The notes below the pieces were generated by a model, which did not search any database, was not told the origin of the DNA, and worked only from the letters and a program-made list of their open reading frames with translations. A stretch of 64,000 bases of DNA from Rhizosphaericola mali. Lineage in GTDB: Bacteria > Bacteroidota > Bacteroidia > Chitinophagales > Chitinophagaceae. Positions 25,954-35,309 of this stretch are shown piece after piece. The position numbers and the translations under genes are program-made. The stretch covers positions 62,001 to 126,000 of the forward strand of contig NZ_CP044016.1 in NCBI RefSeq assembly GCF_004337365.2, read 5' to 3'. Each line of letters opens with the position of its first letter. Positions within the stretch are counted from its first letter, which is position 1.

Positions 25954-28020
25954 ATGAAAAAAATTAGTTTAATCTTAATAGGTTTATTTTCTGGAACGAT
26001 ACTTCTTGCACAAGATGTTAATCGTACGAAAGCTCCTTTGCCTGGTCCCGTTCCCCAAATCAAACTCCAAGATCCTGCGATATTTACTTTGAGTAATGGC
26101 ATTACTGTAATTGTAGTTACGGATAAAAAAGTGCCTCAGATAAGTGTAGATTATGCAGTCGATGCTGGTCCGATCAAAGAAGGTGCAAAAGCTGGCGTTA
26201 CTTCTGTCGTTGCTGCGATGATCCAAGAAGGAACGAAATTGCATTCCAAAGCCGTATTTGATTCTACCATTGATCAGATTGGTGCAACTTATTCAGGTGG
26301 CAGTGTAACTGCGTTGAGCAATTATTTTGAGCAAGCATTTGGCTTGTTTACCGAAGCTTTGCAGCAGCCATTATTGTCAGAAAGTTCCTTTAAAAAAGTT
26401 CAAAATCAATTCATTACTGGAGCTAAAGCAAATGAAAAAAGTGCGGAATCCATGAGTGAACGTGCTGTCAATGCATTGCTTTACGGAAAAGCAAATCCTT
26501 TGGGCGAGTTTTCTTCGGCAACTACTTATGCTGGATTGACATTGCAAGATGTAAAAGATGCTTACCAAAATTATTATACGCCTTCACGTGGTATTTTGAC
26601 TTTCGTAGGAGATATCACACCAGAAAAAGCAAAAGCGCTTAGTCAACAATATTTGGGAGCATGGACTGGTAAAAAAGTCGAATTACCCAATTTGCCTTTA
26701 GTCGCAAGTCCAAAACAAACAGAAATTGATATCGTAAATGTGCCTAATGCGGTACAATCCGAAATTAAAGTGGCCAACTTGGTGAATTTGTCTAAAACCA
26801 ATCCAGATTTTTTCCCAGTTATTTTGGCAAATGAAATTTTAGGTGGTGGTTCCGAGGGACGATTGTTCAAAAATCTGCGTGAAAAACATGGATTTACATA
26901 TGGCGCTTATTCGAGTGTAGGTTCGGGTCGCTGGCAATCGACATTTATGGCTCAAGCTGCTGTGCGCAATGACAAAACGGATAGTGCGGTGATAGAATTT
27001 TTGAAAGAGATTAAAGATATCCGCTCGATACAGCCAACAATTGAAGAATTAAATATAGCTAAAGCGCTATACAATGGTCAATTTGCTTTGGGAATGGAAA
27101 ATCCTGCACGCCCAGCAGCATATGCCAAGAATATTTTGCTAGAAAAACTTCCGAAGGATTTTTACAAAAAATTTCTACAAAAAATTAATGCGGTAACTCC
27201 GTCAGATATACAAAGAGTCGCGCAGAAATATTTTAATTATAACAATACACGTATCGTTATCACTGGAAAAGCTAGTGATATTAAAGGCAAATTGGAGAAA
27301 TTGGGTTATCCTGTAACAGTTTACAATATCGATATGGATACCTTGAAGCAAACTTCTGCGACAGTGTCTTCCGTGAAGGCAAAAGATGTGTTGAATAATT
27401 ATTATACCGCCATTGGTGGTTTGGATAATTTGAAAGCTATTAAATCTTTGCAATTGAATGGCAAAATGTCTGTGCAAGGGATGGATTTGGTATTTGAGGA
27501 AAAGAAATTAGCGCCTAATTGGGATATGGCAACCGTATCGATGGGCGGTAATCCGGTGATGAAAAATGTATTCAAAAGTACTTCTGGATATGAAATGCAA
27601 ATGGGCAAAAAGAAAGATTTGACTGCTGCATTATTAAAAACTAAAAATGAAGATGATAAAGGAATCATTGAAGAATTATATTATTTGCAACCAGAATTTG
27701 GTTTGAGTGAGGTGACAGAGGAAGACATCAATGATACGCCACAGTATAAAATCACCGTAAAATTGCCTTCTGGAAAGTCTAAGATTTTATATTTTGATCA
27801 AAAGACGCATCTCATAACAAGAACAATTCAATTGGAAGATGGTGATGGAGGCGCACAATTAGCAACCTCTATTGATTATAGTGATTATAGAACGGTCGAT
27901 AATATTAAATATCCATTTTCTATCGTTACGAATATACAGACACCACAAGGAAGTCAAGAATTACCAATTATTTTGGATACAGTTGTTCTCAATGCAGGAG
28001 TGAGCGAAGCTGATTTTTAG
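25954..28020 (+). CDS. M16 family peptidase-like protein, inactive-type partner with C-terminal LolA-like domain
   Basis: 688 residues from the ATG at 25954, which gives a clear signal peptide (MKKISLILIGLFSGTILLAQ). The position of the HxxEH motif reads AAMIQEGT, so the zinc site is lost. The second domain keeps the Arg/Tyr pair expected in the partner subunit (SEGRLFKNLREKHGFTYG, about 300). Residues from about 490 to 688 form an extra domain resembling lipoprotein-sorting (LolA/DUF4292-like) barrels, beginning near NNYYTAIGGLDNLKAI. It probably pairs with the preceding active M16 protein; the role of the extra domain is unknown. Confidence 0.88.
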   Translation: MKKISLILIGLFSGTILLAQDVNRTKAPLPGPVPQIKLQDPAIFTLSNGITVIVVTDKKVPQISVDYAVDAGPIKEGAKAGVTSVVAAMIQEGTKLHSKAVFDSTIDQIGATYSGGSVTALSNYFEQAFGLFTEALQQPLLSESSFKKVQNQFITGAKANEKSAESMSERAVNALLYGKANPLGEFSSATTYAGLTLQDVKDAYQNYYTPSRGILTFVGDITPEKAKALSQQYLGAWTGKKVELPNLPLVASPKQTEIDIVNVPNAVQSEIKVANLVNLSKTNPDFFPVILANEILGGGSEGRLFKNLREKHGFTYGAYSSVGSGRWQSTFMAQAAVRNDKTDSAVIEFLKEIKDIRSIQPTIEELNIAKALYNGQFALGMENPARPAAYAKNILLEKLPKDFYKKFLQKINAVTPSDIQRVAQKYFNYNNTRIVITGKASDIKGKLEKLGYPVTVYNIDMDTLKQTSATVSSVKAKDVLNNYYTAIGGLDNLKAIKSLQLNGKMSVQGMDLVFEEKKLAPNWDMATVSMGGNPVMKNVFKSTSGYEMQMGKKKDLTAALLKTKNEDDKGIIEELYYLQPEFGLSEVTEEDINDTPQYKITVKLPSGKSKILYFDQKTHLITRTIQLEDGDGGAQLATSIDYSDYRTVDNIKYPFSIVTNIQTPQGSQELPIILDTVVLNAGVSEADF

Positions 28021-28042
28021 AAATTTAATAATAATTCAATAG

Positions 28043-28082
28043 TAGCAATTTGTTCAAATCAAAAAGATTTGTCAAATTGCTA
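28043..28082 (+). terminator. Long hairpin after the M16 pair
   Basis: TAGCAATTTG (28043-28052) pairs with CAAATTGCTA (28073-28082), and inside it CAAATC pairs with GATTTG around AAAAA. The T-run after it is weak (ATTCGTTTTA), so this is a terminator-like structure. Confidence 0.55.
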
Positions 28083-28137
28083 ATTCGTTTTATACAAATG
28101 TCCTATATTGGGGATTCCCCTAAATAAATTAGAGTAA

Positions 28138-28581
28138 ATGAAAAATATTACAGTTAAAATTATCAATAAATCCAATAACGAATTACCTAAATATGCTACA
28201 GAAGGCGCTTCTGGCCTTGATTTAAGAGCTAATTTGGATGCACCAATTGTCTTAAAACCGATGCAAAGGACTTTGGTTCCCACAGGTTTATTTTTAGAAT
28301 TGCCAGAAGGGCATGAAGCGCAAATTAGACCAAGAAGTGGGTTAGCAATTAAGCAAGGAATTACTTGTCTTAATACGCCTGGCACAATTGATGCAGACTA
28401 CAGAGGAGAGTTAAAAGTTATTTTAATAAATCTGTCCGAAGAGACGCAAACAATTAATCATAGTGATAGAATCGCCCAAATGGTGATACAACAAGTGTCG
28501 CAAGTAATTTTGTATGAAGTAAAAGAAATTAGCGAAACGGTGCGTGGTGAAGGCGGATTTGGACATACTGGAAAAATATAA
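28138..28581 (+). CDS. dut: dUTP diphosphatase
   Basis: 147 residues, typical trimeric dUTPase. The five motifs are present in order: ASGLDLRA (I), RPRSGLAIK (II), [15 protein letters not shown] (III), DRIAQMVI (IV) and the C-terminal GEGGFGHTG (V), which closes over the active site. It hydrolyses dUTP to dUMP, keeping uracil out of DNA and feeding thymidylate synthesis. It is 2 bp upstream of the DUF4292 gene and probably cotranscribed. Confidence 0.96.
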   Translation: MKNITVKIINKSNNELPKYATEGASGLDLRANLDAPIVLKPMQRTLVPTGLFLELPEGHEAQIRPRSGLAIKQGITCLNTPGTIDADYRGELKVILINLSEETQTINHSDRIAQMVIQQVSQVILYEVKEISETVRGEGGFGHTGKI

Positions 28582-28583
28582 AA

Positions 28584-29414
28584 ATGAAGCGATTGAATTG
28601 GAATAAATGGGTGGCTATTGGAATGTTGCCAGTGATGATTTTGTCTTGTAGAAGCACAAAAAAAATACAGCAAACCGGTCAAAATACTACTTCTCAAAGT
28701 ATTACAAAAGACAGTAACAAAATTGAAAAGCCTATTTTCGATTCAATGCAATGGGCCAAAACAGTGTTGGATAGTTCTATTGGGAATGAGCTAAAATACC
28801 ATACATTTTCAAGTAAAATGTCATTTTCTATTAATTCAATCGCAATTACGCAAAGTGGCAATGCGAGTCTTCGGATGGCCAATGATAGTTTGATTTGGAT
28901 GATGCTTTCTGGACCTTTTGGTATAGAAGGTGGACGGGCTAAAATTTCTTCTGATAGTATAATAATAATGGATAAGATTCATGGTAATGTTATGCCACGG
29001 TCTATTGATTTTTTACAAAATTTAGCGCAGGCGCCGATCGATTTGCCTAATATGCAAAGCTTATTATTGGGAAAATATTTTTTCCCAACGAGTGACTTCA
29101 AAGGTTTCTTACTTTTGCCTAATAAAAATTTGCAACTTTCTTTTCAAAATGGAAAGTTCTATGCCTATCACGAGCTAAATAATAATGGGTCAATCGTCAA
29201 AACTTTGTTGACTGATACGACACGACCTGATTATCAATGCTTGGTAGAATATGACACTTATGAAAATACGTCAAATGGCAATTTCCCCAAAAATGTAACC
29301 ATTACGGTAACGGGAAAAATGAAAATGAAGGTAGAATTAAAAACAAAAGATTATAAATTGAATGAAAATCAAGATTATCCATTCAATATTCCTTCAAAAT
29401 ATTCTGTCAAATAG
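28584..29414 (+). CDS. DUF4292 lipoprotein
   Basis: 276 residues. The N-terminus MKRLNWNKWVAIGMLPVMILSC has a lipobox with the Cys near residue 22, so it is a lipoprotein. The body shows the DUF4292 pattern (SFSINSIAITQSGNASLRMANDSLIWMMLSGPFGIEGGRAKI), related to the LolA/LolB fold, which carries lipids or lipoproteins. It follows dut with a 2-bp gap and precedes the EnvC-like gene, an arrangement that suggests an envelope-assembly role. That role is inferred. Confidence 0.88.
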   Translation: MKRLNWNKWVAIGMLPVMILSCRSTKKIQQTGQNTTSQSITKDSNKIEKPIFDSMQWAKTVLDSSIGNELKYHTFSSKMSFSINSIAITQSGNASLRMANDSLIWMMLSGPFGIEGGRAKISSDSIIIMDKIHGNVMPRSIDFLQNLAQAPIDLPNMQSLLLGKYFFPTSDFKGFLLLPNKNLQLSFQNGKFYAYHELNNNGSIVKTLLTDTTRPDYQCLVEYDTYENTSNGNFPKNVTITVTGKMKMKVELKTKDYKLNENQDYPFNIPSKYSVK

Positions 29415-29530
29415 CGATTATTAACGATATATTTCGAAAATTTTCTTAACATTTGGTTAATTTCGCCATTGAGTTGAATTTTAAATACCTTTCTTGTGAT
29501 AACTTACAAGAATCAAAATATATTCTATTG

Positions 29531-31093
29531 ATGAAGAAATTGTTGTTTGTATTGACTATCACCGTATTATGCCAATTTTCGGGATATAGTCAACAGACAA
29601 AAGCAGATATACAACGCGAGCAAGCACAACTTAAAAAGGATTTGGCAGATTTAAACCAAACCTTAACAGAAATTCGCAGTTCGAGGAAGAAATCTTTAAG
29701 TGAATTGTATCTTGTTCAGAAAAAGATCCAAACGCGACAAGCACTTGTAGAGAATATCCAAAAAGAAATTGTTGTTTTGAATACGTCTATTCAGCAAAAT
29801 GAGGCAACAATCAATACCTATAGCAAACAATTAGATACGCTAAAAAGAAAATATGCCGCAAATCTTGCATTTGCCTATAAAAATAGAAGTAATTACAATT
29901 ATGTAAATTTCATTTTTTCTGCCGCTTCTTTCAATGATGCAATAAAGCGTATTACTTACTTAAGAAGTTATCGTCAATATAGAGAATCACAAGTTGCAAA
30001 TATCAAGAATCTCCAAGCGACTTTGCGTGCGAAAATTGATGAGTTGAATGGTAATAAAAAGGAAAAAGGAACTGCACTTGTAAGTCAAAATACAGAATTG
30101 ACTAGTTTGCAAACAGATCAGCAAGAGAAAGATAAATCCATGGAGGAATTAAAATCTCGTGAAGGGGAAGTTGCAGGAGAAATTGAGGAAAAAAATAAGG
30201 TAAGAAGAAGGCTTCAATCCAATCTGAATAGAATTATTGCGGAAGAAATTGCTGCTGCAAAAGCAGAAGCGAAGAGAAAGGAAAAAGAACGTCAAGCGGA
30301 ACTGGCAAGACAAAAAGCGGCGGAAGAAGCGCGTCTGAAAGAATTAGCGAGAAGACAAGCCGAAGAAAAGGCACGTCAAGAAGCCATCGAAAGACAAAAA
30401 GCAAAAGAGCGCCAAGAAGCATTAGCTGCGGCGGATGCACAAAGGGCTGCTGCCAAAACCGCTCAAGAGGAGGAAAATGCACGTATTGCCAGAGAAAAAT
30501 TGGTTAAAGAACAAGAAGCCGCTCGTGCCAAAGAAGCACAAGACGCTGCTGATCGACTAGCGAAAGCTAAAGAGGATGAGGAAAAAGCTAAGGAAGCCAG
30601 TCAAACAAATGTGGAGAAGTTAAGATCTTCTAGGTCATATAGTGTACTCGAAAATTCGGATAAAGGTTTAACTGAGTCTATTGATTTTGAAAAAAATAAA
30701 GGACGTTTGCCATGGCCATCAGGTGGTGTAGTTATCAGTTCTTATGGTAAACATTCTATACCTGGTACCAAAATACAAGAAGATAATCCAGGTATTGATA
30801 TCTCTGCACCAGTAGGAAGCCCGGTTCGTTCTGTTGCTAACGGTGTAGTTTCGAGAATTGTTGATGACGAAGGAACTGGAGAGTACACCATATTTATTCG
30901 TCATGGTAAGTATTTTACGATCTATAGTAATGTAAGAAATCCAGTATTGAAAAATGGAAGTTCGGTTATGGCTAATACTTTAATAGGTTCTGCCGGTCCA
31001 TCTCTAGAAGGTGATGGTGGTATGATTTCATTCTTAATTGCAAATGAAAATGGTGCGAATTTGAATCCAGAATCTTGGTTAAGAAGACGATAA
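29531..31093 (+). CDS. EnvC-like murein hydrolase activator (degenerate LytM domain)
   Basis: 520 residues from the ATG at 29531, which gives a signal peptide (MKKLLFVLTITVLCQFSGYS). Residues about 25-235 are a long coiled coil, and about 235-360 are a charged Ala/Glu/Lys/Arg/Gln-rich helix. The C-terminal 120 residues are a LytM/M23 domain. Its zinc site is broken: the usual His before GID is Asn (NPGIDI), and the HxH near the end is replaced in GDGGMISFLI. As in E. coli EnvC, it therefore probably activates amidases at division rather than cutting peptidoglycan. A terminator hairpin follows. Confidence 0.88.
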   Translation: MKKLLFVLTITVLCQFSGYSQQTKADIQREQAQLKKDLADLNQTLTEIRSSRKKSLSELYLVQKKIQTRQALVENIQKEIVVLNTSIQQNEATINTYSKQLDTLKRKYAANLAFAYKNRSNYNYVNFIFSAASFNDAIKRITYLRSYRQYRESQVANIKNLQATLRAKIDELNGNKKEKGTALVSQNTELTSLQTDQQEKDKSMEELKSREGEVAGEIEEKNKVRRRLQSNLNRIIAEEIAAAKAEAKRKEKERQAELARQKAAEEARLKELARRQAEEKARQEAIERQKAKERQEALAAADAQRAAAKTAQEEENARIAREKLVKEQEAARAKEAQDAADRLAKAKEDEEKAKEASQTNVEKLRSSRSYSVLENSDKGLTESIDFEKNKGRLPWPSGGVVISSYGKHSIPGTKIQEDNPGIDISAPVGSPVRSVANGVVSRIVDDEGTGEYTIFIRHGKYFTIYSNVRNPVLKNGSSVMANTLIGSAGPSLEGDGGMISFLIANENGANLNPESWLRRR

Positions 31094-31115
31094 TAATTTT
31101 ATTATAATATATAAA

Positions 31116-31143
31116 TAAAGGCTTACAATAATGTAAGCCTTTA
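31116..31143 (+). terminator. Terminator-like hairpin after the EnvC-like gene
   Basis: TAAAGGCTTACA (31116-31127) pairs with TGTAAGCCTTTA (31132-31143), with loop ATAA. The inner 10 bp are identical to the his attenuator terminator stem at 21167-21190. Confidence 0.7.
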
Positions 31144-31192
31144 TAGTTATGTACTTAGAACTATCATAAGTAGATCATTGGTCGCGAATTTT

Positions 31193-31327
31193 TTAATAGC
31201 GGTTGTAATGTCCGTTATGATGTCCATGGTATCCATGAGGACCGCCACCACGTTCTACTACACAAGCGCTGAAAGAAACCATAATTGTTGCGATAACTAA
31301 AATGAATAGTAATAAATTCTTTTTCAT
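31193..31327 (-). CDS. Small His/Gly-rich lipoprotein
   Basis: A 44-residue ORF. It begins MKKNLLLFILVIATIMVSFS followed by A-C: a clear lipoprotein signal with the acylated Cys at residue 22, leaving a mature peptide of only 23 residues. That mature part contains five His and several Gly and Tyr (PHGYHGHHNGHYNRY). The His-rich tail could bind metal ions, but this is inference. The gene is convergent with the EnvC-like gene and upstream of ubiX on the same strand, with 105 bp after it. Confidence 0.7.
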   Translation of the reverse strand: MKKNLLLFILVIATIMVSFSACVVERGGGPHGYHGHHNGHYNRY

Positions 31328-31432
31328 AGTTGATACTTTTTAATTAACTAATACCAACTTAAATTCAATCTAAATGCCAAGTATAGTTAATTGAATAGCT
31401 TTTAAGTGAATGAGCGATTTGTTTCGGTGAAT

Positions 31433-31993
31433 TTATTTTTCCCATCTTGGAATGTCTATATCGAGATCAAAAAGATCTAAGGCTCGTGCTACAGAAAAGG
31501 TGACAATATCATCCACTGTTTTGGGTTGAGAATAAAAAGCCGGAACGGGAGGCATGACAATAGCTCCCATTTGCGTAACTTTTTCCATTGTTTGGATGTG
31601 GCCAAGATGTAAAGGCGTTTCTCTAAACATAAGCACTAAACGCCTCCGTTCTTTTAAGATAACATCCGCCGCTCTCGATACTAGTGAACTTGTTACTCCA
31701 GTCGCGATTTCTGACATGGTTTTCACGGAACAAGGGGCAATCAACATTCCTTTCGTTTTAAATGAACCGCTGGCAATACTCGCTCCGATATCTTGCGGCG
31801 TATACACGTTGTCAGCCAAAGAGAGAATCTCCTCCCTTGTAAAATCCGTTTCATAGTTGCGAACAAGTTCGGCAGATTTACTAATAACTAGATGCGTTTC
31901 CAATTCTGTACTTTTAAGCAATTGCAATGCTTTAATTCCGTATTGAATTCCTGTTGCTCCACTGATTCCGATGATGATTCGCTCTTTTTTCAT
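31433..31993 (-). CDS. ubiX: UbiX-family flavin prenyltransferase
   Basis: 186 residues, typical length. It transfers a dimethylallyl group to FMN, making the prenylated flavin cofactor of UbiD-type decarboxylases. Landmarks are the FMN loop GISGATGIQYG (residues 9-19), the SGSFKTKGMLIAPCSVKTMSEIATG block (about 86-110) and RRRLVLMFRETPL (about 126-138). No ubiD gene lies beside it in this window. Downstream on the same strand is the small lipoprotein gene. Confidence 0.93.
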   Translation of the reverse strand: MKKERIIIGISGATGIQYGIKALQLLKSTELETHLVISKSAELVRNYETDFTREEILSLADNVYTPQDIGASIASGSFKTKGMLIAPCSVKTMSEIATGVTSSLVSRAADVILKERRRLVLMFRETPLHLGHIQTMEKVTQMGAIVMPPVPAFYSQPKTVDDIVTFSVARALDLFDLDIDIPRWEK

Positions 31994-32030
31994 ATATCAA
32001 ATAAGGCAAATTTAAATGTAATCTTACGTA

Positions 32031-34427
32031 TTACAATCTTTTGCTTTCTTCGGAATTGCTATTTTTAATTTGTTTTGCTCTAAAAGCTTTTCCTATACTG
32101 AAATTATAGATAAGTGAAAGGGTAGCAATTCTACTTTGCTCTTTTTGACTTAAATGTATTTGTGTGTTGTTGTAATAATTTTGAGCCTTGAAATTATTTG
32201 TATAAAATATGTCGCTGATATTAGCCTTGGCTGTCAATTTATTTTTAAAGAAATTCTTAGAAATGCCCCAGTCAATACTCATAATTCTTCCAGTTACAAT
32301 ATTGCCGGTGAGGAAACGAGGCACATAAAATCCATTAATCGTCATATTGAATAGTTTGGGGATTGTAAAAGACTGCATTGTTTGTAACTGAAATGTCGTT
32401 TTGGAAATGTAGTATTGTGATGCTTTTATACTTGCATATTGTAATACCAAATTATTGGAAGATTCCCACCATTTAGTGAATTTAACAGGAATACTAAACG
32501 TCATAGATAACGCATTATTTATTCCAGCATTTTGACGCATGATAATCATGTTTGCATTTTCATCGTTGGTTTCGATAACTTGATTGATAACATTTGTGGA
32601 TCTACTATATCCAAATGAAGTGTAGTATTGTCCTTTGTAGGTGTAACCAACTTCAATAGAATTGGTATACATTGGGCGTAAATAAGGATTTCCTTGATTG
32701 ACACTATAATTATCAATATAATATTTGAATGGATTTAAATCCGAGTATCCAGGTCTAGATAGGCGTCTGTTGACAGATAAACTAAGCGCATGGTTTCCAA
32801 CAGAATCCAAATTGTGCTGCAAAAAGATATCTGGAAATATATTGAAATAGGTATAATGATTGGTATCACTTTGAGTTGTTCCGTATAATTGCCCATCAAT
32901 ATCGCTATTCTCTGCTCTTAGACCAATTTTATAATCCGTCTTCCATATGTTTCCAGTTAGATTGAAGAATCCTGCAAATATATTTTCTGAATAATGATAA
33001 TTAAAACCTAAATCTGGTGCAGTTGCCCATATTTGATTATTTTCTATACTATATGCATTGCCATTATTAATTCGAGTAATGGTTGATTTTCCTCCGAATG
33101 ATAGTTGCATTCCTGATTTAAACTTTTGGTTATATTGTAAATCGGCGGTCCATATTTTAGAATTACTTGGATTGTGAAATATGAAATTCGTATCACTTAT
33201 AAGAGTATTATCATAGGAATATGTATTTGCATTATTTGCATTGTTGGCATTGCGATTATTATAAATATAGTCTGAAACTAAAGATAAAGAAGATCCTAGT
33301 GAGTCTGTCTTCAATTTATAACTCAAACTATAATCTGAATAATTTGTGTTTGCCGTGCTTGGATATTTACCAATAGCATTCGAATTTAAACTAGTATTTG
33401 AAGGGTAAGTAATCGTAGTATTACTATTTAAAGAATCTGTATTTTTATTAAAACTTCCAATGTATTCGAGTGATATGCTTTGATTTTGAGATATATCATA
33501 GTTAGCACCTAATGTAACTCGGTTATTTTTTCCATAAGAAATTGAGTTTGTCGTTGATTGATAAATACCATCATTCCCCAACGTTCTGTTTTGTGTAATA
33601 TCTTGAAATGATTTGCTCCAGTTATAGGAATATTTGGCAAATAATTCTAGTTTATCATGTTTATAGTTGATAGATGCATAAGGGTTATAGGTTGGAAATT
33701 TTCCCAAGCCGATACTATAATCATTTCCAATATAGCCATTCCAACCTTGTTTTGCACTTTTCTTTAAGATGATATTGATCAATCCTCCTGCACCTTCCGC
33801 GTCATACTCAGCAGGAGGATGTGCAATGACTTCTATAGATTGAATGTCACTTGCTTTCAATGTTTGTAAATATTGTTTCAGTTCATCTCCTGATAGTTTT
33901 AATAATTTTCCATTAATCATAACTTTCGTTCCTCCAACTCCATTGATACTAATACTTCCATTATTGACAAAAACACCTGGTGCCATGCTGAATAATTGTA
34001 GTGAAGATCTTCCTGCGGCAACGGGATTGTCTTCTACGTTCATCACTACGCGATCGAGTTTTCTCTGTATTAGTGGTTTCTTTTTGGTTGATGAAACTAC
34101 AACTCCATCTAAATTGCTACTATTCTCTTGTAGTGATAAATTTAATTTGCTTGTACTTGTTGTAATCTCATATTGAAATGAACTATCATTATAATTGAAG
34201 GCCGTCATTTTTATAGTATATAAACCAGTATCTTTTAGAGTAATTTGAAATACGCCAATGGAATCCGTTATCTTAACTGTACTTTCGTTATTATGTATGA
34301 ATTCTATAGTCGCGTAAGCAATCGCATTGGCTTTTGAGTCTGTAATCGTTCCGTTAATTTGTACTTGGGATTTTCCTAAGATAAAACTTAGTAAAAATAA
34401 ACAAAGGGTAGCTAATTTTTTCGTCAT
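32031..34427 (-). CDS. TonB-dependent-receptor-like outer-membrane barrel with carboxypeptidase-regulatory domain
   Basis: 798 residues. There is a signal peptide to about residue 20 (FILGKSQ). A CarboxypepD-reg-like domain (about 22-105) starts VQINGTITDSKANAIAYATI. A plug-like domain (about 115-225) contains SSLQLFSMAPGVFVNNGSI and VIAHPPAEYDAEGAGGLINI, and the rest is a barrel of Tyr/Asn-rich strands. This is the Bacteroidetes 'outer membrane beta-barrel family' related to TonB receptors. No SusD partner is next to it, so a glycan role is not indicated; the substrate is unknown. Confidence 0.87.
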   Translation of the reverse strand: MTKKLATLCLFLLSFILGKSQVQINGTITDSKANAIAYATIEFIHNNESTVKITDSIGVFQITLKDTGLYTIKMTAFNYNDSSFQYEITTSTSKLNLSLQENSSNLDGVVVSSTKKKPLIQRKLDRVVMNVEDNPVAAGRSSLQLFSMAPGVFVNNGSISINGVGGTKVMINGKLLKLSGDELKQYLQTLKASDIQSIEVIAHPPAEYDAEGAGGLINIILKKSAKQGWNGYIGNDYSIGLGKFPTYNPYASINYKHDKLELFAKYSYNWSKSFQDITQNRTLGNDGIYQSTTNSISYGKNNRVTLGANYDISQNQSISLEYIGSFNKNTDSLNSNTTITYPSNTSLNSNAIGKYPSTANTNYSDYSLSYKLKTDSLGSSLSLVSDYIYNNRNANNANNANTYSYDNTLISDTNFIFHNPSNSKIWTADLQYNQKFKSGMQLSFGGKSTITRINNGNAYSIENNQIWATAPDLGFNYHYSENIFAGFFNLTGNIWKTDYKIGLRAENSDIDGQLYGTTQSDTNHYTYFNIFPDIFLQHNLDSVGNHALSLSVNRRLSRPGYSDLNPFKYYIDNYSVNQGNPYLRPMYTNSIEVGYTYKGQYYTSFGYSRSTNVINQVIETNDENANMIIMRQNAGINNALSMTFSIPVKFTKWWESSNNLVLQYASIKASQYYISKTTFQLQTMQSFTIPKLFNMTINGFYVPRFLTGNIVTGRIMSIDWGISKNFFKNKLTAKANISDIFYTNNFKAQNYYNNTQIHLSQKEQSRIATLSLIYNFSIGKAFRAKQIKNSNSEESKRL

Positions 34428-34539
34428 ATCAATTTATTATGATACAAATGTGTAACATGATAAATTGTTTAGAAAGAAATTTCGATAAATGGACGAAAAT
34501 GAGGGATAATTGGCAGAAGTCACTCTTTTCTATAGTAAA

Positions 34540-34890
34540 TTATAAGAAGCACTCTTTTAATGGTTTGTGTGAAATTTTGTGTTCTATCAATAATCTGTCC
34601 AGTGCTGCAGATAGGGCAGACTCTAATGCTTTTGTATAGCTTTTGAATTCATTGTCGCTTTTTTCGACTTCTTTTTTGAAATTAATGGTATATTTTAGAT
34701 TTTTTTTCAAAGTATCTAGAATATTTATGCGTATATGGTATTGACGTTCTAATACATCACGAATGCAATCTTCTAGGTTGATACCAGAATCTTTATGTGT
34801 TAGTTGCATCTTTTCATATGCAGTTCTCACATCCCTATATAATTCAGGGGATAAATCTTTCAAATTTTTAAGTGTTGTACTTTTACTCAT
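34540..34890 (-). CDS. Hypothetical protein, second gene of a small operon
   Basis: 116 residues from the ATG at 34890 (MSKSTTLKNLKDLSPELYRD); a longer frame to 34998 overlaps the gene upstream and is less likely. The protein is predicted to be largely helical and charged, with no Cys motif and no membrane segment. I do not recognise a family. It begins 38 bp after a small membrane-protein gene and ends 113 bp from the TonB-receptor-like gene. It lies at the edge of a region with several gene remnants, so it may be accessory DNA. Confidence 0.6.
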   Translation of the reverse strand: MSKSTTLKNLKDLSPELYRDVRTAYEKMQLTHKDSGINLEDCIRDVLERQYHIRINILDTLKKNLKYTINFKKEVEKSDNEFKSYTKALESALSAALDRLLIEHKISHKPLKECFL

Positions 34891-34928
34891 GTAAATACAT
34901 TTAATGGAGTATACAAAGGTAACACCTA

Positions 34929-35171
34929 TTATTTCATTTTTAAGTATAAAAGTAAAAGAAGGGTTAAAATATCTATATAAATAAGGATATTTATCCAATT
35001 ACTTTTTCTCCGAAAGGATTGAATTTTTACCTTATCATCTGTGTGATATTTTAATTTGTATATTTTAAAATAGGAGTTGAGAAAATAGCCAACATTAATC
35101 GTCCTTACAGATACGATATTCGCTACTTTCAAGCTTGAAAGTAGTACAAAAATTAAAATTAGAAGTGTCAT
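34929..35171 (-). CDS. Small two-helix membrane protein, unknown
   Basis: 80 residues with a hydrophobic N-terminal segment (MTLLILIFVLLSSLKVANIV) and a second one near the C-terminus (about 59-78, INILIYIDILTLLLLLYLK), joined by a basic stretch. No homologue is recognised. The coding call is supported mainly by a -7 promoter box 18 bp upstream of the ATG and by the following gene on the same strand. It could still be a chance frame in AT-rich DNA. Confidence 0.4.
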   Translation of the reverse strand: MTLLILIFVLLSSLKVANIVSVRTINVGYFLNSYFKIYKLKYHTDDKVKIQSFRRKSNWINILIYIDILTLLLLLYLKMK

Positions 35172-35188
35172 TTTTCTCTGATATTACG

Positions 35189-35196
35189 CAAAGGTA
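35189..35196 (-). promoter_or_regulatory. -7 promoter element for the small operon at 34540-35171
   Basis: On the minus strand TACCTTTG, a perfect TAnnTTTG, lies 17 bases before the ATG at 35171. A TTTG 15 bases further upstream is closer than the usual spacing. Confidence 0.45.
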
Positions 35197-35309
35197 ATTG
35201 TATGAGTCACACAAAGTAATCCCAATCTAATATTAATGTTTTCATAATGTTTAGAAAAAATTATAATTATTAGATAGAAAATGGAATATTTCTACTTTTA
35301 TTGAATTTA

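Noticed and set aside
30234-30482. Antisense ORF in the EnvC-like gene
   Set aside because: Mirror of the Ala/Glu/Lys/Arg-rich helix; low-complexity composition explains the open frame.
34891-34998. N-terminal extension of the 116-residue hypothetical protein
   Set aside because: It overlaps the 3' end of the upstream small gene and has an untypical hydrophobic composition; the ATG at 34890 is simpler.
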